Below are positions 39,747-49,475 of a stretch of DNA of 64,000 bases, piece after piece. The DNA comes from Gilliamella sp. Choc4-2 (GTDB taxonomy: Bacteria; Pseudomonadota; Gammaproteobacteria; Enterobacterales; Orbaceae). The notes beneath the pieces are model-generated. The model did no database searches. It saw only the letters and a program-made list of their open reading frames with translations, and was not told the DNA's origin. The stretch covers positions 23,467-87,466 of the forward strand of contig NZ_LZHG01000044.1 of the NCBI RefSeq assembly GCF_001690355.1. The letters run 5' to 3'. The stretch's first letter is position 1. Every line of letters begins with the position of its first letter. The translations under genes were made by a program, and so were the position numbers.

Positions 39747-40640
39747 ATGAAAATTACGGCTATAATTATTTTATACAATGCAAATATTGAAAATTCTAAA
39801 ACTTTTCAATCATTATTAAGTTCAGATAAAAATGGTATCACTTTAAATGTAATTATATGGAATAATGGCCCGAAAGCACTGAATCATCAGGAATGTATAC
39901 AATATAAATCCATTTGTGACAGTAAAAACATTCACCTTTCTATCTATGAAAACCTTTATAATATTGCTTTAAGTAAAATCTACAACATTTTTATTAAGCA
40001 AGAAAATTTTGATTTTTTCACTATCTTGGATCAAGACTCAATATTAAATAATGATTTTTTCCAAAACATTATCATGAATGATAATTTTGATGTAATTGTT
40101 CCTGAAATCTATTCTACTGGATGGATTTCAGAACAAAATTCATTATGTTTCCCAATATATCACGAAACACGAAAACTTTTTGATAAAAAAGTTTTTACTA
40201 TGGGAGAAATTGAGTCTATCTCATCTGGATTAACACTATCTAACCAATTAATAAAATATATAATCAAAAAAAAGCAAGCTGTTTTCGACGAACGTTATGC
40301 ACTTTATGCCATTGATACCAGTTTTTTCCTTGATTTAAAAGCATTAAAACAAACTCAATTTAAAGGGATATGTGTGGGGAAAATTAATCATTCTTTGGAT
40401 TTTAACTTACAGGATAGAAAAAAAATAAGCGCCACAAGAAGACTAGAAATGGAATATTCAAAAGTATTAAATAAAATTTTTTATGATAAAAAAAGCCGGT
40501 TAAATGTCTTTTTATATTTATTAAGAAAATTTACAAGAAGAGAGTATTCGTTCTCAGAATTTCTTGAATTAGTAAAATGTCTTTTTAGAAAAAAACACCC
40601 TCGTTCTTGTATACCTCTAACAATGAATCAATTACTCTAA
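39747..40640 (+). CDS. Glycosyltransferase family 2, rhamnosyltransferase-like (paralogue C)
   Basis: Protein of 297 residues that opens ITAIIILYNANIENSKTFQS with VIIWNNGPKAL and FFTILDQDSILNNDFF (DQDS replaces the DxD region), a pattern seen in GT2 rhamnosyltransferases. It is a clear paralogue of the gene at 44186. The two flank the dTDP-rhamnose operon, which supports a rhamnosyl role by context only. Its last 9 bases overlap the rfbD 3' end on the other strand. Confidence 0.72.
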   Translation: MKITAIIILYNANIENSKTFQSLLSSDKNGITLNVIIWNNGPKALNHQECIQYKSICDSKNIHLSIYENLYNIALSKIYNIFIKQENFDFFTILDQDSILNNDFFQNIIMNDNFDVIVPEIYSTGWISEQNSLCFPIYHETRKLFDKKVFTMGEIESISSGLTLSNQLIKYIIKKKQAVFDERYALYAIDTSFFLDLKALKQTQFKGICVGKINHSLDFNLQDRKKISATRRLEMEYSKVLNKIFYDKKSRLNVFLYLLRKFTRREYSFSEFLELVKCLFRKKHPRSCIPLTMNQLL

Positions 40641-41501
40641 ATGGATGCGAGGAATCGCATCCATTAATGCTTTATTCCAATCAGACCCTTTTATCTCTAA
40701 CTGTTTTATTTTATCCATGTTTAAAACAGAATATAACGGTCTTTTAGCCTTAGTTCGATACGCTGAGGTTAAAATTGGCTTTACTATTATATTGTGATTA
40801 GTCATAAGATTTAATTCATTAGCTGTTGCAAATATCTTAGAGGCAAACTGGAACCAACTTACATACTTATCACCACAATAATGATATATGCCACCTTGAA
40901 TATCATTCATTAACATTTTTAAAATCGTTTTAGCAATATCACCTGCATACGTTGGACATCCTAGCTGATCATTAATAATGGTTAATTCAGATCTAGTTTG
41001 ACCAAGTTTTAACATTGTTTTGACAAAATTATTGCCATATTCGCTAAAAACCCAAGAGGTTCTAATTACAATTGCAGAGGAATAATTATCTAAGACAAAC
41101 AATTCACCAGCTCGTTTAGTCTCACCATAGACATTAACAGGATTGGTTAAATCATCCTCTAAATAAGGGGAGCGTTTGGTACCATCAAAAACATAATCGG
41201 TCGAAACATGAACTAGTTTTGCTTGATATTTTTTGGCAATTATTGCTAAATTCTTAGGACCGACTGCATTAACTTTATAAGCTAATTCATATTCATCTTC
41301 TGCTTTATCTACTGCAGTATATGCTGCAGCATTTACAATGGCATCTGGTCTATGCAAGGCGACAAAATTATCAACAGTTAAGTCATCAGTTATATCTAAT
41401 TGCTGGCTGTCTGTGGCAAGTAATTGCCAATCTGAAGGAAAGATATCTTTAAAACAATGTCCTAATTGACCATTAGCACCAGTTAACAAAACTTTCATCA
41501 A
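40632..41501 (-). CDS. rfbD: dTDP-4-dehydrorhamnose reductase
   Basis: Last step of dTDP-L-rhamnose synthesis, NADPH-dependent, 289 residues. Nucleotide motif VLLTGANGQLGHCF, then STDYVFDGTKRSPYLEDD and catalytic YGETKRAGE. It is the fourth gene of rfbBACD on the minus strand, 4 bases after rfbC. Its 3' end overlaps the convergent GT gene by 9 bases. Confidence 0.95.
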   Translation of the reverse strand: MMKVLLTGANGQLGHCFKDIFPSDWQLLATDSQQLDITDDLTVDNFVALHRPDAIVNAAAYTAVDKAEDEYELAYKVNAVGPKNLAIIAKKYQAKLVHVSTDYVFDGTKRSPYLEDDLTNPVNVYGETKRAGELFVLDNYSSAIVIRTSWVFSEYGNNFVKTMLKLGQTRSELTIINDQLGCPTYAGDIAKTILKMLMNDIQGGIYHYCGDKYVSWFQFASKIFATANELNLMTNHNIIVKPILTSAYRTKAKRPLYSVLNMDKIKQLEIKGSDWNKALMDAIPRIHLE

Positions 41502-41505
41502 TTAA

Positions 41506-42036
41506 CTATAACTCCTGTAGTTTTTTGCCTAACTTATCTTTTGCCGATAGTAATGGATTTGAAATCGGCCATCTGATATTTACTGTTGGATCGTTCCACA
41601 ATAAACACCCTTCTGATTTAGGATCATAATAGTTAGTACATTTATATTCAAAGTCAGCAATATCTGACAACACAGCAAAACCGTGAGCAAGCCCAGGGGG
41701 AATCCACAGCTGCGTTTTATTTTCTTCTGTTAAGGTAACACCAACCCATTTTCCATAAGTTGGGGAATCTTTACGAATGTCGACAGCTACATCAAAAACT
41801 TCACCTCTAACAACTCGAACAAGTTTTCCTTGAGGATTTTGCTTTTGAAAATGTAATCCCCTCAACACCCCTTTTTGTGAACGAGAATGATTATCTTGAA
41901 CAAAATTAAGTTCTATACCTAACATATCTTGATAACGTTTTTGCTCAAAAGTTTCGAGGAAAAAACCTCTTTCATCGCCAAACACTTTAGGCTTTATAAT
42001 TTTTACACCCTCAATATTCGTTGCAATAACTTCCAT
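41506..42036 (-). CDS. rfbC: dTDP-4-dehydrorhamnose 3,5-epimerase
   Basis: Cupin-fold epimerase of 176 residues, third step of dTDP-rhamnose synthesis. Motifs are DERGFFLETFEQKRY, the catalytic region SQKGVLRGLHFQ with its active-site histidine, RVVRGEVFDVAVDIR, and IPPGLAHGFAVLSD. It lies 8 bases after rfbA. Confidence 0.96.
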   Translation of the reverse strand: MEVIATNIEGVKIIKPKVFGDERGFFLETFEQKRYQDMLGIELNFVQDNHSRSQKGVLRGLHFQKQNPQGKLVRVVRGEVFDVAVDIRKDSPTYGKWVGVTLTEENKTQLWIPPGLAHGFAVLSDIADFEYKCTNYYDPKSEGCLLWNDPTVNIRWPISNPLLSAKDKLGKKLQEL

Positions 42037-42044
42037 TTTTCCAC

Positions 42045-42911
42045 CTATTGCTCTATCAATCTTGCTAAATATTGCCCATATAATGTTTTGCCTGAACTAA
42101 CAGCTTCTTCTTTTACTTGTTCAGCGCTTAACCAACCATTACGATAAGCTATTTCTTCAAGGCAAGCTACTTTGAGCCCTTGCCTTTTTTCTATCACTTG
42201 AACAAACGATGAAGCTTCAAGTAAACTGTCATGTGTACCTGTGTCAAGCCAAGCAAAACCGCGACCTAGGATTTCAACGTTTAACAATCCTGCATCCAAA
42301 TACATTTGATTAAGAGTCGTAATTTCCAACTCACCACGATGAGATGGTTTAACTTGTTTTGCCATTTCAACCACATTTTCATCATAAAAATAAAGACCAG
42401 TTACAGCCCAATTGGATTTTGGTTTGACGGGTTTTTCTTCAATGGATAACGCTCTAAAATTTTCGTCAAAATCAACGACGCCAAATCGTTCTGGATCAAG
42501 CACTTGATAACCAAAAATTGTTGCACCTTTTTTTTGAGCAGCAACTCTTGCTAATTTTTTGCCAAAACTCTCTCCAAAGAATAAATTATCACCCAGCACT
42601 AAAGAACAGCGTTGTTTTTGAATAAATTCTTCACCAATTAAAAAAGCTTGAGCTAGCCCTTCAGGTTTAGGTTGTTCAGCATAACTAAGTTTAATGCCAA
42701 ATCGTGAACCGTCACCTAATAATCGTTGAAACATGGGTAGATCATCAGGAGTAGTAATAATCAAAATATCACGAATACCAGCAAGCATAAGCACCGATAA
42801 AGAATAATAAATCATAGGTTTATCATAAACAGGCAACAATTGTTTAGAAACACCACGAGTTATAGGATAAAGGCGAGTTCCTGACCCACCTGCAAGTACA
42901 ATTCCTTTCAT
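42045..42911 (-). CDS. rfbA: Glucose-1-phosphate thymidylyltransferase
   Basis: Makes dTDP-glucose from glucose-1-phosphate and dTTP, the first committed step. It has 288 residues. The nucleotidyltransferase signature is [20 protein letters not shown] with [16 protein letters not shown]. Further motifs are [10 protein letters not shown] and [20 protein letters not shown]. It lies 11 bases downstream of rfbB. Confidence 0.97.
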   Translation of the reverse strand: MKGIVLAGGSGTRLYPITRGVSKQLLPVYDKPMIYYSLSVLMLAGIRDILIITTPDDLPMFQRLLGDGSRFGIKLSYAEQPKPEGLAQAFLIGEEFIQKQRCSLVLGDNLFFGESFGKKLARVAAQKKGATIFGYQVLDPERFGVVDFDENFRALSIEEKPVKPKSNWAVTGLYFYDENVVEMAKQVKPSHRGELEITTLNQMYLDAGLLNVEILGRGFAWLDTGTHDSLLEASSFVQVIEKRQGLKVACLEEIAYRNGWLSAEQVKEEAVSSGKTLYGQYLARLIEQ

Positions 42912-42922
42912 AAATTTACCTA

Positions 42923-43987
42923 CTATTTAATAATGCCTTGTCTCGATCTTGCATATGAGCCATCTTTAATACGCTCGCACCAATCTTTATTTTTTAAATA
43001 CCATAAAACAGTCTTACGCATACCCGTTTCAAAAGTTTCTTGCGGTTTCCAACCTAAATCTTGATATATTTTTGATGCATCAATAGCATAACGTTGATCA
43101 TGACCAGGCCTATCAGTAACATATGTAATAAGGTCTTTATAATGATTAATACCTTGAGGCTTATTTGGGAACAATTCTTCAAGCAAATCACAAATGAGAT
43201 TTACAACATCAATATTTTTTTGCTCATTGTGTCCACCAATATTGTAAGTCTCGCCTATCTTTGCTTTAGTAGCGACAAGATAAAGCGCTCTTGCATGATC
43301 TTCGACATATAACCAATCCCTAATTTGCTGACCATTACCATAAACAGGCAAAGGTTTTCCCTCTAAAGCATTTAAAATCATTAATGGAATCAATTTCTCT
43401 GGAAAATGATAAGGTCCATAATTATTAGAACAATTAGTGATAATTGTAGGCAAACCAAAGGTTCTATTCCATGCTCGAACTAAATGATCACTTGAAGCTT
43501 TCGATGCCGAATATGGACTACTTGGCGAATAAGGTGTTTTTTCAGTGAATAAATCATTAGTTCCATGCAGATCACCATAAACTTCATCGGTAGAAATATG
43601 ATGAAAACGGAAATTCGCTTGTTTATTTTCATCTAAAGTTCGCCAATAGGCTAAAGTAGATTCCAAAAGCGTGTAAGTTCCAATTACATTGGTCTCAATA
43701 AATGCAGCAGGGTTATCAATTGAACGGTCAACATGACTTTCAGCCGCTAAGTGCATAATGATATCTGGGCAAAATTCTAATATAGCAGTATCAAGTGCAT
43801 TTCTATCACAAATATCGATTTGCTTGAAACGATATCGTTTATCTTCAGATACGTTATCTAATGACTCCAAATTCCCAGCATAAGTTAATTTATCAATAAC
43901 CAATACATCATCATTAGTTTGTTCAATAATATATCTAACAACAGCAGAACCAATAAAGCCAGCTCCCCCTGTAACAATCACTTTCAT
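42923..43987 (-). CDS. rfbB: dTDP-glucose 4,6-dehydratase
   Basis: SDR enzyme of 354 residues that converts dTDP-glucose to dTDP-4-keto-6-deoxyglucose. NAD motif [37 protein letters not shown], and catalytic [11 protein letters not shown]. It is the first gene of the rfbBACD operon; its promoter should lie between 43988 and 44185, shared with the divergent GT at 44186. Confidence 0.97.
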   Translation of the reverse strand: MKVIVTGGAGFIGSAVVRYIIEQTNDDVLVIDKLTYAGNLESLDNVSEDKRYRFKQIDICDRNALDTAILEFCPDIIMHLAAESHVDRSIDNPAAFIETNVIGTYTLLESTLAYWRTLDENKQANFRFHHISTDEVYGDLHGTNDLFTEKTPYSPSSPYSASKASSDHLVRAWNRTFGLPTIITNCSNNYGPYHFPEKLIPLMILNALEGKPLPVYGNGQQIRDWLYVEDHARALYLVATKAKIGETYNIGGHNEQKNIDVVNLICDLLEELFPNKPQGINHYKDLITYVTDRPGHDQRYAIDASKIYQDLGWKPQETFETGMRKTVLWYLKNKDWCERIKDGSYARSRQGIIK

Positions 43988-44115
43988 TAATCAATCCTCT
44001 AAAATCCTATGCAAGGAATAATAATAACAAAGTTAATAAATAGCAATATTTAGAATTAGGTATTAATCGTAATATTTTCAAAAAAATACCCTAGTTCCTC
44101 ACCAATTTACAACCA

Positions 44116-44145
44116 TTGTATTCGTAATTCTTTATATGTTATATT
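44116..44145 (+). promoter_or_regulatory. Candidate sigma-70 promoter for the GT at 44186
   Basis: TTGTAT (44116-44121) and TATATT (44140-44145) are separated by 18 bases and lie 40 bases upstream of the ATG. Both hexamers are imperfect and the surroundings are very AT-rich, so this is only a candidate. Confidence 0.35.
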
Positions 44146-44185
44146 GTTAGCAATTTCCACTGCTTAATTTATTCAACATATCAAC

Positions 44186-45103
44186 ATGAGAATAAACGTA
44201 TTAACTGTTCTATATAATTGTGCTTTATCTGATTCTGAAACGTTAAGATCAATTTTACAAACAAATTTAGAATCCATTAAATTAAATATGATTGTTTGGA
44301 ATAATGGACCAAATTTACTTAAAGAACATGATATCAAAAATTATTTAGAGCTAAGTCAAAATAAAGGAATAACAACATCAATTTATCAAGATGTTCGAAA
44401 CCTATCTTTAAGTAAAATTTATAATCATTTTATTAATAAATTGGATTATGATTTTTTCGTTATTTTTGATCAAGATTCAAATATTGATTGCTCTTTCTTC
44501 CAAAACATCTATCATAACAGCCATTACGCAATTGTTTGCCCAGCAATTTTCCCTAAGCAAAAAATTGATAAACAATGTTTCCCTTCTGATTTTGAGCAAA
44601 GAGAGCAAGTTACACCATCTGGAGAATTCAACTTAAGTAACACTAGAACGATCAATTCAGGCACTGCATTATCTAAAGACTTAATTGATAAATTGCTGGA
44701 TAATCATCATTATGTTTTTGATGAAAAATTTGCTTTCTATCACACAGATCACCGCTTATTTGATTTAATTCATGCAACACCACAAACTGCGATGTTAAAA
44801 GGTTTATGTATAGGAAAAATGTATCATGATATGACTTGTGAAATCTCCTATAATGAACTTAGCGAACGTGCAAGGCTTGAAATCGCTTATGCAAAAATGT
44901 TAATGCGAATGTATCGAGCTCGCAACCCTAAAATTGAGGTGCTCCGAAACTTATTTTATGCATATAAAATGAAGAAAAAAGATAAGTTAAGTATTAAGAG
45001 CTTTTTGAAATTGTTGAAATGTGTAATAACAAAAGAACATCCGCGTTCATACGCCTCCATAAACAAAAATGTCAAACCAATTAACAGCAATGTCTCTTCT
45101 TAA
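44186..45103 (+). CDS. Glycosyltransferase family 2, rhamnosyltransferase-like (paralogue D)
   Basis: Protein of 305 residues paralogous to the one at 39747: INVLTVLYNCALSDSETLRS, MIVWNNGPNLL, NLSLSKIYNHFI, FFVIFDQDSNIDCSFF, and a shared C-terminal FLKLLKCVITKEHPRSYAS. It is transcribed away from rfbB. Placement beside rfbBACD suggests use of dTDP-rhamnose, but this is inference. It ends 14 bases before the next GT2. Confidence 0.72.
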   Translation: MRINVLTVLYNCALSDSETLRSILQTNLESIKLNMIVWNNGPNLLKEHDIKNYLELSQNKGITTSIYQDVRNLSLSKIYNHFINKLDYDFFVIFDQDSNIDCSFFQNIYHNSHYAIVCPAIFPKQKIDKQCFPSDFEQREQVTPSGEFNLSNTRTINSGTALSKDLIDKLLDNHHYVFDEKFAFYHTDHRLFDLIHATPQTAMLKGLCIGKMYHDMTCEISYNELSERARLEIAYAKMLMRMYRARNPKIEVLRNLFYAYKMKKKDKLSIKSFLKLLKCVITKEHPRSYASINKNVKPINSNVSS

Positions 45104-45117
45104 AAAGATATTTTATT

Positions 45118-46152
45118 ATGGCAAATGAAGAATCGATACTAAACCTTTCAATCATTATTCCTTGTTATAATGTTGAAAATTATATTGAACAGTGTCTTAA
45201 TTCCATTGTTCAACAAGCAGTTCTACCTAAAGAAATTATATGTATAGACGATGGCGCCACTGACGACACAGCTGTTATTATTCAAGCATTTGCCGAAAAA
45301 TTTTCCTGTGTGAAATATCTATACCAAACTAATCAAGGAGTTAGCCAAGCTCGGAATGCTGGAATTAATCAAGCAACAGGACAATATATTCAATTCGTCG
45401 ATCCTGATGATATTTTACATCCTAATTTATTTGCAACGTTTTTAAACATTTTAAACATTGATGGCGCTATTGAATTATTTTATTTTGAAAACCAACGCTT
45501 TGAAGAATTGGAAAATCTAGAATTTAATAATAACGATAATAATTTAATCAAATTTAGCTCTGGTAATGAATTATTTGCATATCTAATTGAAAAAGAAAGA
45601 TACCCAGCTGCGTGTTGGAAATATATTTTTAAAAAGAAAATGCTTAATGTACGATTTGAAGGAAGAAATCACGAAGATCACTTAATAACATTAAATATAT
45701 TGTTATCTGCAAATTTGAGTTACTATACAAAAGCACCTCTATATTATTATAGAAAAAGATCTAACTCATTAACCAGCAATAAAAAAATAAGTAAACAATA
45801 TGTTGAATTATTTGCTCAAGTCATTGATAAGTGCGCAAAATACGTACAAAAAAGCAATCTATTAACAAAGACAAAAACACAATATATAAATTTTCTACGT
45901 TCCGATTATCTTTTTAATATCAATATTTATTATTTACATAGAGAAAAACCACCCATAGTGGAAATATATACTCATATTTATGCACGGTTATTTATAAAAA
46001 ATAAGTCAAAAATGCTGAGTAATATAATATATATGATACGTTATAGCTTTAGAAAGAAAATACCTTTAAAACACATTATGATATTGATAAGGGCTGTTTT
46101 GAATAAAGATATTAATTTCATGAATAACAAAATAAATGCCTTACTAAATTAA
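45118..46152 (+). CDS. Glycosyltransferase family 2
   Basis: GT2 enzyme of 344 residues: LSIIIPCYNVENYIEQCLNS, CIDDGATDDT, ARNAGINQATGQYIQFVDPD with DPDD as the metal site. The C-terminal third is basic and hydrophobic. It is cotranscribed with the paralogue D gene and is the last gene of the glycan block on this side; the next gene (a regulator) converges on it. Confidence 0.85.
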   Translation: MANEESILNLSIIIPCYNVENYIEQCLNSIVQQAVLPKEIICIDDGATDDTAVIIQAFAEKFSCVKYLYQTNQGVSQARNAGINQATGQYIQFVDPDDILHPNLFATFLNILNIDGAIELFYFENQRFEELENLEFNNNDNNLIKFSSGNELFAYLIEKERYPAACWKYIFKKKMLNVRFEGRNHEDHLITLNILLSANLSYYTKAPLYYYRKRSNSLTSNKKISKQYVELFAQVIDKCAKYVQKSNLLTKTKTQYINFLRSDYLFNINIYYLHREKPPIVEIYTHIYARLFIKNKSKMLSNIIYMIRYSFRKKIPLKHIMILIRAVLNKDINFMNNKINALLN

Positions 46153-46219
46153 TATACATAACAAAATGCTCCCTTTTAAAGTACAAAGCAAGCGAATATT
46201 GCTCACTTGTTTTATATAA

Positions 46220-47461
46220 TCATCGCCTTACTCGATAATCCCTTAATTTATTGGCAATCGCTGTATGCGAAACGCCAAGCCTTTTGGCTAGTTTTCGTGA
46301 ACTTGGGAATTTATCGTAAAGCCGCAATAAAATCTCTTTTTCAAATTGTTTAGTCATTTCATCAAGAGTTTTATTTTCGATATCATCTATCCATGGCAAT
46401 TGTGTTTTCGTTGAGGATGGTAAAATAATATCTTTCACTGTTAATTCAGACGAGGTTAACTGAGCTAACGAAGAATAAAGAATATTTTTAAGTTGCCTTA
46501 CATTACCTGGCCATGAATACCGTGACAAATAATCAATCACATCATTATCAACTAATGGTGGGATAACGCCTTGCTTATTTGCAAATTCAACAACAACCAT
46601 ATGAATAAGTAGTGGAATATCTTCCTTACGTTCTTGCAATGAAGGTAAATTAAGTGATAGTACATTAAGTCGATAATACAGATCTTTTCTAAATTTACCC
46701 TGCTCAACTAACACAGCCAAATCAGCTTTTGTTGCACAAATAATACGTACATCCACATAAACTTCATTATCATCACCGACACGGCGAAAATAACCGTCAT
46801 TAATAAAACGCAACAATTTTGTTTGCATTTGAAACGACATTTCATCAATGCCATCAAGTAATACTGAACCACCATTTGCTTGTTCAAAAAATCCTTTTTT
46901 GCTTTCAAGCACGCCAGGATAAGCCCCCGCTGCATGACCATACAATTCACTTTCAACAACATCATCTGGCATAGCTGCACAGTTTAATGCTAAAAAAGTT
47001 TGATCTCCTCGAGGGCTATATAAATGGCAAGCATTGGCTAATAAATCCTTACCAGTTCCGGTTTCACCTGAGATCAATAAAGGCTCACGTTGCATCGAAA
47101 AAGCTTTAGCCTTATCTATCAACTTTTGCATAACATTACTTCTGGTCGCAAAAATATCAAAAGCTTGGCAATCAACAACATCAATTTTTGACAAACGTTT
47201 TTTTAAATACTCAATAGGTTGCAAAATATAAAGTGTTTTTAAGGCTACTTTGACTTGCTGTAACAAAAAGTATTGCGCATCTAACACAATAATTGTGTCA
47301 TCTTGTTTTTCTAAACAAATAGTATCATTCAGGTTAAACAATTCCCGATAGTCAATGGATTGATTTACCTTTAATAAATTAGGTGCAAATAATTCTTTTG
47401 CAGTTTGGTTATATGCAACCAAATTACAACTATTATCAATTTCAATTATTGCTACTTGCAT
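46220..47461 (-). CDS. tyrR: TyrR-like transcriptional regulator without ACT domain
   Basis: From the ATG at 47461 the protein has 413 residues, against 513 in E. coli TyrR. It starts in the PAS-like region and lacks the N-terminal ACT domain. The AAA+ core is intact: Walker A SGETGTGKD (about residue 132), GGSVLLDGIDEMS, FRKDLYYRLNVL, WPGNVRQLKN. The C-terminal helix-turn-helix SSRKLAKRLGVSHTAIANKL is nearly identical to TyrR. Where sigma-54 activators have GAFTGA it has GAYPGV, a segment E. coli TyrR lacks entirely. The start overlaps nagZ by 20 bases; an upstream ATG at 47482 is possible. Confidence 0.85.
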   Translation of the reverse strand: MQVAIIEIDNSCNLVAYNQTAKELFAPNLLKVNQSIDYRELFNLNDTICLEKQDDTIIVLDAQYFLLQQVKVALKTLYILQPIEYLKKRLSKIDVVDCQAFDIFATRSNVMQKLIDKAKAFSMQREPLLISGETGTGKDLLANACHLYSPRGDQTFLALNCAAMPDDVVESELYGHAAGAYPGVLESKKGFFEQANGGSVLLDGIDEMSFQMQTKLLRFINDGYFRRVGDDNEVYVDVRIICATKADLAVLVEQGKFRKDLYYRLNVLSLNLPSLQERKEDIPLLIHMVVVEFANKQGVIPPLVDNDVIDYLSRYSWPGNVRQLKNILYSSLAQLTSSELTVKDIILPSSTKTQLPWIDDIENKTLDEMTKQFEKEILLRLYDKFPSSRKLAKRLGVSHTAIANKLRDYRVRR

Positions 47462-48488
47462 TATATTCTGCCCACTTATCATTAAGCTTCATTAAATTAT
47501 CATGACTGCGCTGCCAATCATGGCTTTTTACTAATTGAGAATAAGATATATGTGACTTTTTAAGTAATAAGTTTGCTTTATCATTTCTTAAAGGTTTAGC
47601 TCTATCGAGTATAGCAAGCTGTTCTAAAATAGCTAATGTAGCTAACCGGTTATTACAAGCCAAAAGTAGATCACAACCTGCCAATAAAGCTGTTTTAGCG
47701 CGCTCGGCATGATTCCCCATGACTGAAGCTCCTTCCATAGATAAATCATCCGAAAAAATAATACCGTGAAAACCTAACTTCTCACGTAATATTGTTTTCA
47801 GCCAATAAGGAGATCCACTTGCAGGCTTATCATCAAAATTAGAATAAATAACATGTGCTGGCATAATTGCATCAAGTTTTTTATCAGAAATAAGTTTAGC
47901 AAATATCTGCATATCATTATTAATTAACGATTTTTCACGGTGATCAACTGGAGTTTCTTTATGTGAATCGGCAATAACATGACCATGACCAGGAAAATGT
48001 TTTCCCGTTGTTTTCATTCCTGCAGCATGCATACCATCAATCATAGCTGATGAGATCTGATAAGCAATATTAACATCATAATGAAATGAACGCGTACCAA
48101 TAGCTAAACAATCATGACCTAAATCTAAAACAGGTGCATAACTAAGATCAATATCAAAAGCCATTAACTCCATAGCAAGTAACCAGCCAGCATCAAATGC
48201 TAATGACTTAGCTTGTTCAAGCTCATTAACTGCAGCAAAAGATTGAGCTGGAGGAATGGCTGTGAATCCATTTTTAAAACGTTGAACACGCCCACCTTCA
48301 TGATCAACTGAAATTAATAGACGTTTTGAAGATGCGGCACGAATCTCTTTTATCAAATCGGTTAATTGAGCAGGATCTTGGTAATTACGACTAAAAAGAA
48401 TCACTCCTGCAACTAGTGGGTTTTGCAAAAGCTTTTTATCTTCGAAAGAAAGTGATTTACCTTCGAAATCAATCAATAATGGTCCCAT
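47442..48488 (-). CDS. nagZ: Beta-N-acetylhexosaminidase NagZ
   Basis: Cytoplasmic glycoside hydrolase family 3 enzyme, 348 residues (E. coli 341). It removes GlcNAc from anhydro-muropeptides in cell-wall recycling. The conserved KHFPGHGHVIADSHKETP motif with the His acid/base is present, and the nucleophile region is IIFSDDLSMEGA. Its ATG overlaps the lpoB stop by one base (TAATG), and its 3' end overlaps the regulator gene. Confidence 0.95.
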   Translation of the reverse strand: MGPLLIDFEGKSLSFEDKKLLQNPLVAGVILFSRNYQDPAQLTDLIKEIRAASSKRLLISVDHEGGRVQRFKNGFTAIPPAQSFAAVNELEQAKSLAFDAGWLLAMELMAFDIDLSYAPVLDLGHDCLAIGTRSFHYDVNIAYQISSAMIDGMHAAGMKTTGKHFPGHGHVIADSHKETPVDHREKSLINNDMQIFAKLISDKKLDAIMPAHVIYSNFDDKPASGSPYWLKTILREKLGFHGIIFSDDLSMEGASVMGNHAERAKTALLAGCDLLLACNNRLATLAILEQLAILDRAKPLRNDKANLLLKKSHISYSQLVKSHDWQRSHDNLMKLNDKWAEYNASSNN

Positions 48489-49120
48489 TATTTATTTTCC
48501 TCAAACTCTACACTTTGATTTGGATTTTCATCTTGAGTTTGAAGAAAATCTTTAGACGTAATTCTCTTTAAAATTTCCCCACTTTGAGTGGCAAGCAATT
48601 CCATTGAAAGATCTGCATTATTTTCATCACTTGGCGTCTTATAAATCGTAGTGAATAATACATAACCAGCATTCATTGATTTAGCTAAACCAATCATCTT
48701 ACTACGCGATACTAACTTGTCATCTGATGAAATGCCTAAAGTCTGTTTAGCTAGAATTATTGATTTTTTATCAGCAACAATAAACGTATTTTGCTTATCC
48801 ATGAGTTGATGCAATGTATCATCAACTTGATTATTAGCAAGATAATCACCACTTCTATTTTGAATATCACTTATCAATATGACATTATTACCCTCATATA
48901 CTGGAGATGATTGTAATAATTGTTGTACATATGGTGATAATATGGCATACCAATCAACTTTTTTGGTAAACTGTGGTGGTTGTTCAACCACTGATTCAGT
49001 TGGTTGAATCACATCAACAGAAGAACTCACCTCAGCCTTTTCAGTGTTTGAGATAAGGTGGCATCCACCTAATAAAACGACAAGCAAATTTATAACTAAT
49101 AACTGTTTAATTTTATTCAT
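48488..49120 (-). CDS. lpoB: Penicillin-binding protein activator LpoB
   Basis: Outer-membrane lipoprotein that activates PBP1b. The signal peptide ends in lipobox LLGGC with the lipidated C20. A Pro/Glu/Val-rich linker follows, then the globular domain (NVILISDIQNRSGDYLANNQ onward). It has 210 residues (E. coli 213). Order hinT, lpoB, nagZ matches E. coli apart from the missing ycfL and thiK. The extended acidic C-terminus (SVEFEENK) is not conserved. Confidence 0.86.
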   Translation of the reverse strand: MNKIKQLLVINLLVVLLGGCHLISNTEKAEVSSSVDVIQPTESVVEQPPQFTKKVDWYAILSPYVQQLLQSSPVYEGNNVILISDIQNRSGDYLANNQVDDTLHQLMDKQNTFIVADKKSIILAKQTLGISSDDKLVSRSKMIGLAKSMNAGYVLFTTIYKTPSDENNADLSMELLATQSGEILKRITSKDFLQTQDENPNQSVEFEENK

Positions 49121-49127
49121 ACTAAAA

Positions 49128-49475
49128 TTACCCGACTAATCGACCTAAATTTTTTCCGCCTAACAAATGCATATGAATGTGGAAAACCTCTTGCCCTGCA
49201 TCTTTATTACAATTCATAATTAAACGATAACCAGTTTCATCAATACCTTCTTGCTTAGCGATTTTAGCTGCCACAGTCACCATATGCCCAAGCATGGTCT
49301 CATCTTCTTCAGTAATATCGTTAATCGTAGGGATAAGTTTATTAGGAATAATTAAAATATGGATTGGAGCTTGGGGAGAAATATCTCGAAACGCAGTAAC
49401 TTTGTCATCATGAAAAACGATATCAGCGGGAACTTCTCTTCGAATAATCTTACTAAAAATAGTTTCTTCTGCCAT
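49128..49475 (-). CDS. hinT: HIT-family purine nucleoside phosphoramidase HinT
   Basis: Histidine triad protein of 115 residues (E. coli HinT 119). It begins [20 protein letters not shown], and the catalytic triad is in [12 protein letters not shown] near residue 98. It hydrolyses adenosine phosphoramidates. It heads the hinT-lpoB-nagZ operon. Confidence 0.95.
   Translation of the reverse strand: MAEETIFSKIIRREVPADIVFHDDKVTAFRDISPQAPIHILIIPNKLIPTINDITEEDETMLGHMVTVAAKIAKQEGIDETGYRLIMNCNKDAGQEVFHIHMHLLGGKNLGRLVG

Noticed and set aside
43988..44185. JUMPstart/ops element for RfaH ahead of rfbB
   Set aside because: No GGCGGTAGC-type core was found on either strand here, or in the uxs and msbA upstream regions that I inspected.
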